DNA of 64,000 nt from Hathewaya limosa (GTDB taxonomy: Bacteria > Bacillota > Clostridia > Clostridiales > Clostridiaceae): NCBI RefSeq assembly GCF_030815255.1, contig NZ_JAUSWN010000004.1, forward strand, positions 1 through 64,000, read 5' to 3'. The position numbers were made by a program, and so were the translations under genes. The notes beneath the pieces are model-generated. The model was not told where the DNA came from. It searched no databases and saw only the letters and a program-made list of their open reading frames with translations. How positions within the stretch are numbered: the first letter of the stretch is position 1; every line of letters starts with the position of its first letter. This document shows positions 7,504-15,180 of this stretch, one piece after another.

Positions 7504-10194
7504 ATGAAAAAATGGTATAGTATGTCATATATTGATATTTTAAAAGGACTAAATTCTAATTTAGATGAAGGTTTAAATTATATACAAGTAGAAAAGTCGA
7601 AAGATGCTTATGGAAATAATGTGATTTTAACTCCAAACAAAAGTTCTTTTATGAAGATTTTATTAAAAGAGCTTATTAAACCATGGAACAGTTTTATAAT
7701 ACTGTATATAATCTTAACATTATATTTTAGAGAAATAAAATTAAGTTTTATTACTTTAGGAATGTATAGTTTTATTTTAGCAACTTTTATATATTTTAGA
7801 GTTAGAGATCAAAAAGGATTGGAAGCTTTGGAAGTTTTGAATTCATCAAACGTAGAAGTTGTGAGAGAAGGAATTCATGAGAATATTAATATTGAAGAGT
7901 TAGTAATAGGAGATATAGTATTTTTAGAAGCTAATACATATGTTCCTGCAGATATAAGATTAATAGAAACAAATAACTTTAAAGTTAATGAACTTGCAGT
8001 AACAGGGAAAAATTATGTAGTAGAAAAGTTTTCAGCAAAATTAGATGAAGATGAATTAGAAATAACAGAAATCGGTAACATGGTTTTTAAATCCACAGTA
8101 ATAAAACAGGGTAAGGCTAAGGGAATAGTTGTGTCTACAGGAATGGAGACAGAAATAGGCTCTATTATGAAAGCACAATTAAATCGTGATAAAGAAGAAA
8201 ATACATTTTTAAAAAGTGTAGAGGGGACATTAAATAAGTTTGCTATTACAGGAGTTTTATTAAGTTTTATAACAGCAATTATATCTACTGTATTAGGTAT
8301 GAATAAAAGAGAAGTATTAGATAGTATATTAAATATTTTCTTTAGTGCAGTACCATTTATTACAGTAATATTTTTTATTCTTGTAGTAATGATTTTTTTA
8401 CAAAGAGAGAAGAAAAAAGGTATTGAAATAACAAATCTAACTTCATTAAAAAATATAGCCAATATGAAAACCTTTTTTTTAGATAAGAAAGGTATATTAT
8501 CTAAAGATGAAATGCACATAAATAAAGTTTTTATAGATAATAAATTATTAAAAATGAGTTCTTCGTCATCTTTTGAAGTTGAAAAATATTATGATGAGAA
8601 TAACACCAAAAAAGAAGATAAAGTAATAACGGTTTCCAATAGTAATACTTTAGAAAGGTTGATTTCTATTTCTCTTTTATGCAATGATGCTACTTATATA
8701 AAAGATGATAATATAGAAAAAGGCGATATTAAAGAAATTGCCATGATTAAGTTTGGTATGAATAATTTACTTTATAAAAATGAATTACAAAATAAATTTA
8801 CTAGAGTAAATGAAATTTCATTAGATGGGGATAAAAAAATAAAAACAACTATAAATAATATTGGAAAAAAGTATAGAGCCAATGTTGTTGGAGCTTTGGA
8901 AAAAATATTAGAAAGAAGTACTCATGTTTTAAAAAATGGTATGGAAGTAGAACTTACGAAAGATGAAATAGAAGTTATAAAAGAAGGCGCATTAGATATT
9001 TCCATGGATGGTATGGAACCTATAGCCTTTGCATACAGAAATTTTAAGTATAATCCTTCTTTAGATGAGAATATAGAAAGTAATTTAGTTTTTGTTGGTC
9101 TAATGGGAATAATTAATCCTATAAAAGAAGAATCGTATAAATTTAATACAAAGGTTGTGGAATTAGGATTAAATCCTGTAATTTTTACAGATGAAAATAA
9201 AATTAGTGCAAAAGTTTTTGGAAAAGAATTAGAAATTATACAAGATTATAATCAAATATATTCTGGAATTGAATTTAAATATATGGCAGAACACGAAGTT
9301 AAAAATATAAGTACAAAGGAAAATGTTTTTTCTAAATTAACGGAAGAGCAAAAGGTAATGATTGTACAAGAGCATAAAAAGCAAAATCCACATATAGGAA
9401 TTTTAGGATCTAAACTTACAGATGTTCCTCATGTAAGTGAAGGAGAAGTAACTATATCATTTGGGGAAAAAGTTAGTAATATATTAAAGAAAATTACACA
9501 TATATATATGAAAGATGGAAATATAAATAACTTTTTTGAAATGATTTATGAAAGTAGAGCATTAATAAATTTCTATAAAAAAGTTATTAATCAAAATGTT
9601 TTAACTTCCAGTGCTTTAGTTTTATCAATGTTATTAACTACTAATATTAATAAAAAAGTTATTTTAGATTTAAGACAATTAACTTATATAAGTGTATTTG
9701 TAACATTCTTAGGTGTTTTATCTATCTTTATGCAATATAGAAAAGATGTGTTTTTAAAAGAGGATAATGTAAACTTTTTAAGTTGTAATGAGGAAGATAA
9801 GTCGTCTACAACATTTTTTTTCTTGAAGGGCATTTTCATAGGCCTTATAGCATATATAGCATATACCTTTGGAATAATAAAATATAATGAAGAAACAGGG
9901 AAAATGCTCTATATGTTCTCTATAGGAATAGGTCTTGCCTTTAGTCCATTAAATATTAATGTTAATGGAAAAATATTGAAAGGGTTTTTATCAAACTTTG
10001 TTATGGTATTAAATGTAGTTAATATTTTTGCTTTTATGACATTAGAAAGTGTTAACTACAAGTTATATAGTTTTAATATGTTTTTAAAGGAAAAATATGT
10101 GGTTATCATTATACTTATATTAATAAATTATTTAATAAATATAGTCTTTAGAAAAGAAAATAAAAAAGAAGAAGAAATGTATATGTATTATTAA
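7504..10194 (+). CDS. P-type ATPase-like protein with degenerate catalytic motifs (pseudo-ATPase)
   Basis: The 896-aa protein has the full layout of a type II cation P-type ATPase: N-terminal cytoplasmic part, two helices, actuator domain (about 100-240), two helices, phosphorylation and nucleotide domains (about 320-690), and a C-terminal helix bundle. The catalytic motifs are altered one after another. TGES is TGKN (167-170), PEGLP in helix 4 is PFITV, DKTGTLT is DKKGILS (only D327, K and G kept), the KGA motif is VGA, TGD is TDE, and GDGVNDAP is GSKLTDVP (635-642). Ion pumping and ATP hydrolysis therefore look lost while the fold is kept, which suggests a regulatory or structural role. ATG 7504 was chosen over ATG 7465 because only it has a purine-rich upstream site. 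The frame is intact with no stops. Confidence 0.85.
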   Translation: MKKWYSMSYIDILKGLNSNLDEGLNYIQVEKSKDAYGNNVILTPNKSSFMKILLKELIKPWNSFIILYIILTLYFREIKLSFITLGMYSFILATFIYFRVRDQKGLEALEVLNSSNVEVVREGIHENINIEELVIGDIVFLEANTYVPADIRLIETNNFKVNELAVTGKNYVVEKFSAKLDEDELEITEIGNMVFKSTVIKQGKAKGIVVSTGMETEIGSIMKAQLNRDKEENTFLKSVEGTLNKFAITGVLLSFITAIISTVLGMNKREVLDSILNIFFSAVPFITVIFFILVVMIFLQREKKKGIEITNLTSLKNIANMKTFFLDKKGILSKDEMHINKVFIDNKLLKMSSSSSFEVEKYYDENNTKKEDKVITVSNSNTLERLISISLLCNDATYIKDDNIEKGDIKEIAMIKFGMNNLLYKNELQNKFTRVNEISLDGDKKIKTTINNIGKKYRANVVGALEKILERSTHVLKNGMEVELTKDEIEVIKEGALDISMDGMEPIAFAYRNFKYNPSLDENIESNLVFVGLMGIINPIKEESYKFNTKVVELGLNPVIFTDENKISAKVFGKELEIIQDYNQIYSGIEFKYMAEHEVKNISTKENVFSKLTEEQKVMIVQEHKKQNPHIGILGSKLTDVPHVSEGEVTISFGEKVSNILKKITHIYMKDGNINNFFEMIYESRALINFYKKVINQNVLTSSALVLSMLLTTNINKKVILDLRQLTYISVFVTFLGVLSIFMQYRKDVFLKEDNVNFLSCNEEDKSSTTFFFLKGIFIGLIAYIAYTFGIIKYNEETGKMLYMFSIGIGLAFSPLNINVNGKILKGFLSNFVMVLNVVNIFAFMTLESVNYKLYSFNMFLKEKYVVIIILILINYLINIVFRKENKKEEEMYMYY

Positions 10195-10264
10195 GGGAAA
10201 AATGAAAATTTAAATAGAGAAAACGACATAAGCCTCATATATTAAAGTAGGAGGTGAGTGTTTT

Positions 10265-10657
10265 ATGTTTAATTTAAATGGGAATGATATGTTTTTTATT
10301 CCTGTAATAACAGGAATAGTAAGCATGTTAAAGTCTTTAGGATTAAAAAAAACTTTTGCACCTCTTGTTTCTTTAGTATTAGGGATAATATTATCTTTAA
10401 TATTTTCTACTGAACCTGAGTTGAAGTTTAGGGCACTAAAAGGAATGATTTTAGGATTGAGTGCTTCTGGATTTTATACCAATGGTAAAAAAGCTGTTAC
10501 AATGATAAATTCAGATAATAATTTAGATAAACAAATAGAGAAGCAAGAGACAGATAATAATAAAATAGATGCCAAGAAATTAGATGATGAAAAAGATATA
10601 GAGTTAAAACTAAATAATCATATTAATAAAGAGTATGAAAAAATAGATAAGAAATAA
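10265..10657 (+). CDS. Holin-like small membrane protein
   Basis: The 130-aa protein starts with ATG after TAGGAGGTGAGTG. It has two or three hydrophobic segments in the first 85 residues ('FFIPVITGIVSMLKSLGL', 'PLVSLVLGIILSLIF', 'ALKGMILGLSASGFYT'). A charged Asn/Lys/Asp-rich cytoplasmic tail follows. The first part resembles phage-type holins that sit beside lysins. No lysin or other phage gene is near, so a holin function is not supported by context. It lies 70 bp after the pseudo-ATPase and 67 bp before comEC and is probably co-transcribed with both. Confidence 0.5.
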   Translation: MFNLNGNDMFFIPVITGIVSMLKSLGLKKTFAPLVSLVLGIILSLIFSTEPELKFRALKGMILGLSASGFYTNGKKAVTMINSDNNLDKQIEKQETDNNKIDAKKLDDEKDIELKLNNHINKEYEKIDKK

Positions 10658-10724
10658 TATAGTAACTGTATTAGGATTCTATAAATTGGGAATAATTTAG
10701 AAAAAATGATAAAGGTGAGAAATA

Positions 10725-12482
10725 ATGAAAAAAGAGAGTTCTTTTATAATAGGCAATCCTTTAATATATTATTCCCTAGCTTTATTTTTAGGTGCTGTTA
10801 GTTATGTGATTTTTTATGAAGATTATTTTATAGGTGTGGCCTTTGCCACATCTTTCTTTTTTATTATGGCTAAAACAACAGGTAGTAAGTTTTTCTATTT
10901 AATAAGTATATTTTTTATATTGGGGTTATTCTTTAACTTTGCGTATTTTTCTTTTTCTTTACCTTATGATTGCAAGAATTATCTCAAAGTAACAGTTAAT
11001 GAGGATACAGGTTACTGTAAACTTTGTAAATATAAAGGAAGATATATAAATATTTTAGGAATATATGATGATATAAAAGAGGGGGAAGAAGTTCTTGTAA
11101 GAGGAAAATTTAAAAGAGAACTTAATTTTTCGAAAGGAATAATAGGAAGTATTAAAATAAGTAGTTCTAAAAAAGTGAAAAATAAAAACATAATAAATCT
11201 CTATAAAATAAAAAATGATCTCCATAAAAAGTTTTTAAGTTGTTTAAGTGAGGAAGATACGTCTATAGTAATGGCACTTTGTTTTGGAGAGGATAAGTAT
11301 ATCAGCAGTGATTACAGAGAAGAATTAACTAATTTAGGAGTAGTTCATGCTATTAGTGTATCAGGATTTCATATGGCAATTATTTTTAAAATTTTAGAGT
11401 TTATTCCTAGTATAATGGTGCAAATAAGTATAGCTTTTTTATATGTAATATTTACTGGAGGAAAACCTTCTACTATTAGAGCTTTTATTATGATTTTAAT
11501 TCTAAAATTAGGTAAAAAGATATATAGAAATTATAATAGTTTAGCTGCACTTGCTTTTTCTTCTATAATATTATTAAGTATATATCCCTACTATTGTGTT
11601 AATTCAGGATTTATATTATCTTATAGTGCTGTTTTAGGAATAATTCTTTTTAATAAAAAACTTCAAAGAAAATTTTATAAATTACCTAAACTTTTAAATG
11701 AAAGTATAAGTATAAGTCTTTCAAGTTTATCTATATCTTGTTTATATTCTATTCCGTTATTCAACAAATTAAGCTTAGGAGCTATTGTAGGAAATTTACT
11801 GTTAGTTCCTATGTATTCCATAATAATTATTTTAGGGAATATAGGGTTAATTGTAAATAAATTTTTTATATTATTTAAAATAGATATTTATATGTTGCAA
11901 GGTGTGTTAAAATTTAATAATATAGTAAAGAACTTTTTAGTTAAAGTTATATTACCGCCTATAACTTTAGAGTATATACATGTTTTATGGTTTATAGTTC
12001 TTTATTTTACTTTTTATCTTATTAAAAAAGGATATAAAAGAATAAAATACATACCACTAGCTTTTATTGTAATGGTATTTTTTTATGGATATAATTTTAT
12101 ACCTAAGGTTGCATATATAAATTTAGGAAAAGAAGAAGGGGCTATATTTAAATATAAAGGTAAAAAAGTACTTTTAATCAATAATGAGGAACATCTAAAA
12201 AAAGTAAAGGAAGAATTTAGTGATAAAATTATTTTAGGTAAAAATACAATAGTTTCTATTGGAAAATATAAAATAAATGAAAATAACAATATTCCTTTAA
12301 AAAAATTAAGACAGAATTTAGTAATTGAAATAAAAAAAGAGGACAAAGCATATATAGTGAGCTCTGTGCCTGATAAGTATATGAAAAGTCTCTTTAGGGA
12401 TAAATATATAATTGAGATTAGAGGAAAAAAACTTTATAATAATTATGGAAAAGTTTTTGGAAAAGCTTATTTAATAAAATAA
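10725..12482 (+). CDS. comEC: ComEC/Rec2 family DNA channel protein lacking the metallo-beta-lactamase motif
   Basis: The channel for single-stranded DNA import in competence. The 585-aa protein has an N-terminal DUF4131-like part and the Competence domain with 'GVVHAISVSGFHMAIIF' (S213 in the SGFH motif) and many transmembrane segments up to about residue 455. Full-length relatives (B. subtilis about 776 aa) end in an extracellular metallo-lactamase domain. Here only 'AYINLGKEEGAIFKYKGKKV' echoes its first strands (usual LDVGQGDA), the HxHxDH metal ligands are absent, and the protein ends about 120 residues later. It may be a nuclease-free variant or a decaying gene. The next gene is holA. 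Confidence 0.85.
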   Translation: MKKESSFIIGNPLIYYSLALFLGAVSYVIFYEDYFIGVAFATSFFFIMAKTTGSKFFYLISIFFILGLFFNFAYFSFSLPYDCKNYLKVTVNEDTGYCKLCKYKGRYINILGIYDDIKEGEEVLVRGKFKRELNFSKGIIGSIKISSSKKVKNKNIINLYKIKNDLHKKFLSCLSEEDTSIVMALCFGEDKYISSDYREELTNLGVVHAISVSGFHMAIIFKILEFIPSIMVQISIAFLYVIFTGGKPSTIRAFIMILILKLGKKIYRNYNSLAALAFSSIILLSIYPYYCVNSGFILSYSAVLGIILFNKKLQRKFYKLPKLLNESISISLSSLSISCLYSIPLFNKLSLGAIVGNLLLVPMYSIIIILGNIGLIVNKFFILFKIDIYMLQGVLKFNNIVKNFLVKVILPPITLEYIHVLWFIVLYFTFYLIKKGYKRIKYIPLAFIVMVFFYGYNFIPKVAYINLGKEEGAIFKYKGKKVLLINNEEHLKKVKEEFSDKIILGKNTIVSIGKYKINENNNIPLKKLRQNLVIEIKKEDKAYIVSSVPDKYMKSLFRDKYIIEIRGKKLYNNYGKVFGKAYLIK

Positions 12483-12531
12483 TCGTCAGTTAAAGAGGTA
12501 AGAGGCCTTAGAGTTTTAGGAGGAAATAGAT

Positions 12532-13584
12532 TTGATACAACATAAACAATTCTTAAAGGAAATAAAAGAATCGGATTCTAAAAATGTATATTTATTTTGT
12601 GGTATAGATGAAAATTTAATAAAAGAAGATATAGAACTTATTAAGAAAAAAATATTAGATAAAAATTTTATGGAACTTAATTATGTTGAATATGATGGAG
12701 AAAAAGTTACAGAAGATATTCTTTTAAATGCATGTGAAACTTTACCGTTCATGAGTGATAAAAAAGTAGTAATGGTTTATAGAGGAAATTTTCTTAAAGG
12801 AAAAGAAGGAAAAAGTGATAGATCAGAAGAGGAAAAAGTATATAAATTTCTTAAGAATTATGTTAAATCTATTCCGGAACATTGTATTTTAATAATGTAT
12901 TATTTATTTGATTCTAATAGAGATAAACCAAGTGAAAAAATAAAAAAAATAGAAAATAGTAGCAATGGAGTCTTGGTGAAGGTTGATAAGTTAAAAGGAG
13001 AAGAGCTAAGAAGTAAGGTAAAAAAGATTTTTGATGATAAGGGTAAAGAAATTGGAAAGATAGAACTTACTTTGTTTTGTAATTTAGTTGAAAGTAATAC
13101 ACATATTATAGAAAATGAAGTTGAAAAGTTATGTTCTTATGCTAATGGAAGAGAAATAACTAAAGAAGATATTTATGAAATAGCACCACAAAAAAGTGAA
13201 AATGATATATTTAATTTAGTAGATTCAATATCCAAAAATAATATTAAAAAATCTTTAGATATACTAAATGAATTAGTTTTTAGAGGAGAAAAAATAACAT
13301 ATATTTTATATATGATTCAAAGGCAATATAAACTTCTTTTAGATATAAAATTGCGAAACTTAAAGGGATATTCTAAGGATGCTATAGCTACAGAGCTTAG
13401 GTTACATCCGTATGTCTGTGAAACTATGATTTTACAGAGTAAAAGTTTTTCAGAAAAGTATTTAGAATTTATGAATATGGAATGTTTACAATGTGAGAAA
13501 AGATTAAAAACATTATCCACAGAACAAAAAACAGAATTAGAAATGCTTATTGTAAAAGGTGCTTCTATGAAAAGAATTTTATAA
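12532..13584 (+). CDS. holA: DNA polymerase III delta subunit
   Basis: Clamp-loader subunit that opens the beta clamp. The 350-aa protein begins with a TTG at 12532, 8 nt after TAGGAGGAAA. It has the family's N-terminal AAA-like domain ('KNVYLFCGIDENLIKEDI'), the central 'IENEVEKLCSYANG' region, and the C-terminal helical collar ('FRGEKITYILYMIQRQYKLLL'). The order comEC-holA-(rpsT)-gpr-spoIIP-lepA-hemW matches the conserved Firmicute neighbourhood. Confidence 0.93.
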   Translation: MIQHKQFLKEIKESDSKNVYLFCGIDENLIKEDIELIKKKILDKNFMELNYVEYDGEKVTEDILLNACETLPFMSDKKVVMVYRGNFLKGKEGKSDRSEEEKVYKFLKNYVKSIPEHCILIMYYLFDSNRDKPSEKIKKIENSSNGVLVKVDKLKGEELRSKVKKIFDDKGKEIGKIELTLFCNLVESNTHIIENEVEKLCSYANGREITKEDIYEIAPQKSENDIFNLVDSISKNNIKKSLDILNELVFRGEKITYILYMIQRQYKLLLDIKLRNLKGYSKDAIATELRLHPYVCETMILQSKSFSEKYLEFMNMECLQCEKRLKTLSTEQKTELEMLIVKGASMKRIL

Positions 13585-13600
13585 AAAAGGGTAAAATAAT

Positions 13601-13625
13601 AACCGGTGTTTCCACCGGCTTTTAT
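13601..13625. terminator. Bidirectional terminator between holA and rpsT
   Basis: CCGGTG-TTTC-CACCGG followed by CTTTTATT on the plus strand, and by TTATTATTTTA on the minus strand. It serves the convergent holA and rpsT genes. Confidence 0.75.
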
Positions 13626-13888
13626 TATGCCATTGCGTTTAATCTAGCTGAAAGTCTAGATTTTCTTCTAGCAGCTTTGTTTTTATGTAGTATATTCTTA
13701 GTTGCAGCCATGTCTAAAGCTTTTATTGTTTCATTTAACTTTTCAGCAGCCACTTCTTTGTTTCCTGCTACTACAGCTTCTTCAAATCTTTTTATGCTTG
13801 TTTTTAAAGCAGATTTAACCATTTTATTTACAAGAGTTTTCTTTTCAGTAACTCTTATTCTTTTCTTAGCTGATTTAATGTTTGCCAT
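13625..13888 (-). CDS. rpsT: 30S ribosomal protein S20
   Basis: The 87-aa basic protein 'MANIKSAKKRIRVTEKKT...NKAARRKSRLSARL' is the typical S20 that binds 16S rRNA. Length and ends are complete. A GGTGG ribosome site precedes the ATG. It is convergent with holA and divergent from gpr, as in Bacillus. Confidence 0.97.
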   Translation of the reverse strand: MANIKSAKKRIRVTEKKTLVNKMVKSALKTSIKRFEEAVVAGNKEVAAEKLNETIKALDMAATKNILHKNKAARRKSRLSARLNAMA

Positions 13889-13922
13889 TCAAATTCACCA
13901 CCTTATATTCTAGTAACGTATA

Positions 13923-13947
13923 TACGCAGTTTTCGAGAAATTGCGTA
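13923..13947 (-). promoter_or_regulatory. Hairpin in the rpsT leader
   Basis: TACGCAGTTT and AGAAATTGCGTA arms form a stem of at least six certain pairs (TACGCA/TGCGTA) extended by TTT/AAA across a mismatch. It lies between the rpsT promoter and its start. An S20 autoregulatory site is possible; this is inference. Confidence 0.4.
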
Positions 13948-13969
13948 ATAGTTCATATTAACACAGGTT

Positions 13970-13998
13970 ATTATAGCATTTTTTTTTGATTACTTCAA
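13970..13998 (-). promoter_or_regulatory. rpsT promoter
   Basis: Read on the minus strand: -35 TTGAAG, 17-nt spacer rich in A, extended -10 TGCTATAAT. Confidence 0.75.
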
Positions 13999-14124
13999 GT
14001 ATTAATTAAACTATTAATTAAAAATATTAATATAGAATACTAATGCTTTTTTAGGAAAACCTAATTTTAATAGAAATAAATTATATTAAGATTATATCAT
14101 AGGTATAGGATAAGGAGTGATATT

Positions 14125-15102
14125 ATGTTAAAAAATATAAGAACGGATTTGGCATTAGAGACTCAAGAAATGTATAAAGAGGAAAATAAAAATTATATTC
14201 CTGGTACGGAGGTAAAAGAATATAAAGAAGGGGATATTAACATAACCGATGTTAAAGTTATAGATGAAAGAGGGGAAGAAATTATAGGTAAACCTAAAGG
14301 TTCCTATATTACTATAGAAATTCCTGAATTTGTTCATTATGATACGGATTCAATGGAGAATGTAAGTAAAGTTTTAGCTAAAACTTTGTCACCATTAATA
14401 AAATTAGAAGATAGTATGACAGCATTAGTTGTCGGTCTTGGAAATTGGGATGTAACTCCAGATGCTGTTGGACCAAAAGTAGTGTCAAAACTGATGATAA
14501 CAAGACACTTAAAAGAATTAGTTCCAGATAGCATTGATGAAGGTATAAGACCGGTATGTGGGATATCACCAGGTGTTCTTGGAACTACAGGTATGGAGAC
14601 TAGTGAAATTATAAAAGGAGTTGTAGAAAAGGTTAAACCTAATTTAGTTATATGTGTAGATGCATTAGCGTCTAGAAGAATGCAAAGGGTTAATAAAACC
14701 ATACAAATAAGTTCTACAGGGATATCACCAGGAGCAGGTGTTGGAAATAAGAGAACAGAAATTAGTGAAAGAACTATAGGAATACCTGTTATAGCTGTAG
14801 GAATTCCAACTGTAGTAGATGCAGCTACCTTAGCTAATGATACTATTGACATAGTTATAGATCAAATGACTGCAGAAGCTAAAGCAGGTGGTAAATTTTT
14901 TGAAATGTTAGGTTCAATAGATAGAGAAGAAAAAGAAAAAATGATTAAGGAAGTATTACACCCTTATGTTGGTGATTTAATGGTAACACCTAAAGAAGTT
15001 GATATGGTTATAGAATCTGTAGCTAAAATATTGGCAAATGGAATTAATATAGCACTTCAACCTGCCTTGGATTTAGATGATATAAATAAATATATAAATT
15101 AA
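14125..15102 (+). CDS. gpr: Germination protease GPR
   Basis: Spore protease that degrades small acid-soluble DNA-binding proteins at germination. It is made as a zymogen and self-processes. The 325-aa protein has the family's 'IRTDLALE' N-terminal prosequence region, the nucleotide-like core 'TALVVGLGNWDVTPDAVGPKV', and 'GISPGVLGTTGMET'. The ATG follows AAGGAGTGAT. spoIIP lies 78 bp downstream, as in Bacillus where part of spoIIP transcription reads through from gpr. A forespore sigma-G promoter is expected from the family, but no convincing match was found upstream. Confidence 0.97.
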   Translation: MLKNIRTDLALETQEMYKEENKNYIPGTEVKEYKEGDINITDVKVIDERGEEIIGKPKGSYITIEIPEFVHYDTDSMENVSKVLAKTLSPLIKLEDSMTALVVGLGNWDVTPDAVGPKVVSKLMITRHLKELVPDSIDEGIRPVCGISPGVLGTTGMETSEIIKGVVEKVKPNLVICVDALASRRMQRVNKTIQISSTGISPGAGVGNKRTEISERTIGIPVIAVGIPTVVDAATLANDTIDIVIDQMTAEAKAGGKFFEMLGSIDREEKEKMIKEVLHPYVGDLMVTPKEVDMVIESVAKILANGINIALQPALDLDDINKYIN

Positions 15103-15117
15103 AAATGGTAAAAATAG

Positions 15118-15147
15118 TTATAATAATAAATAGCCCTTCATATATTA
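15118..15147 (+). promoter_or_regulatory. Candidate sigma-E-type promoter of spoIIP
   Basis: -10 CATATATTA (15139-15147) fits the mother-cell pattern CATAnnnT. A weak -35 TTATAAT (15118-15124, five of seven) lies 14 nt upstream. spoIIP is a sigma-E gene in B. subtilis. A start near 15153 would lie inside the hairpin at 15131-15178, so such transcripts would lack its 5' arm. Confidence 0.4.
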
Positions 15148-15178
15148 ATAGTGAAATTACTATATATAAGGAGGGCTA
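15131..15178 (+). promoter_or_regulatory. Long hairpin that pairs the spoIIP Shine-Dalgarno
   Basis: TAGCCCTTC (15131-15139) pairs with GGAGGGCTA (15170-15178) with one T-G pair. The stem continues after an A-A mismatch with TATAT/ATATA (15141-15145 with 15064-equivalent bases at 15164-15168), then ATAG/CTAT around the loop TGAAATTA. The 3' arm contains the ribosome site AAGGAGGG used by the ATG at 15181. It could be a blocked leader on gpr read-through RNA. Confidence 0.6.
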
Positions 15179-15180
15179 AG

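Noticed and set aside
8013..8519. 168-aa minus-strand open frame inside the pseudo-ATPase gene
   Set aside because: Antisense shadow without a ribosome site. The plus-strand frame has clear P-type ATPase architecture.
10265..10657. Prophage remnant suggested by the holin-like protein
   Set aside because: No lysin, portal, integrase or other phage gene is near, and the flanking gene order is core chromosomal.
14337..14852. 171-aa minus-strand open frame inside gpr
   Set aside because: It is a shadow of gpr, with no ribosome site and no family resemblance; gpr is complete on the other strand.
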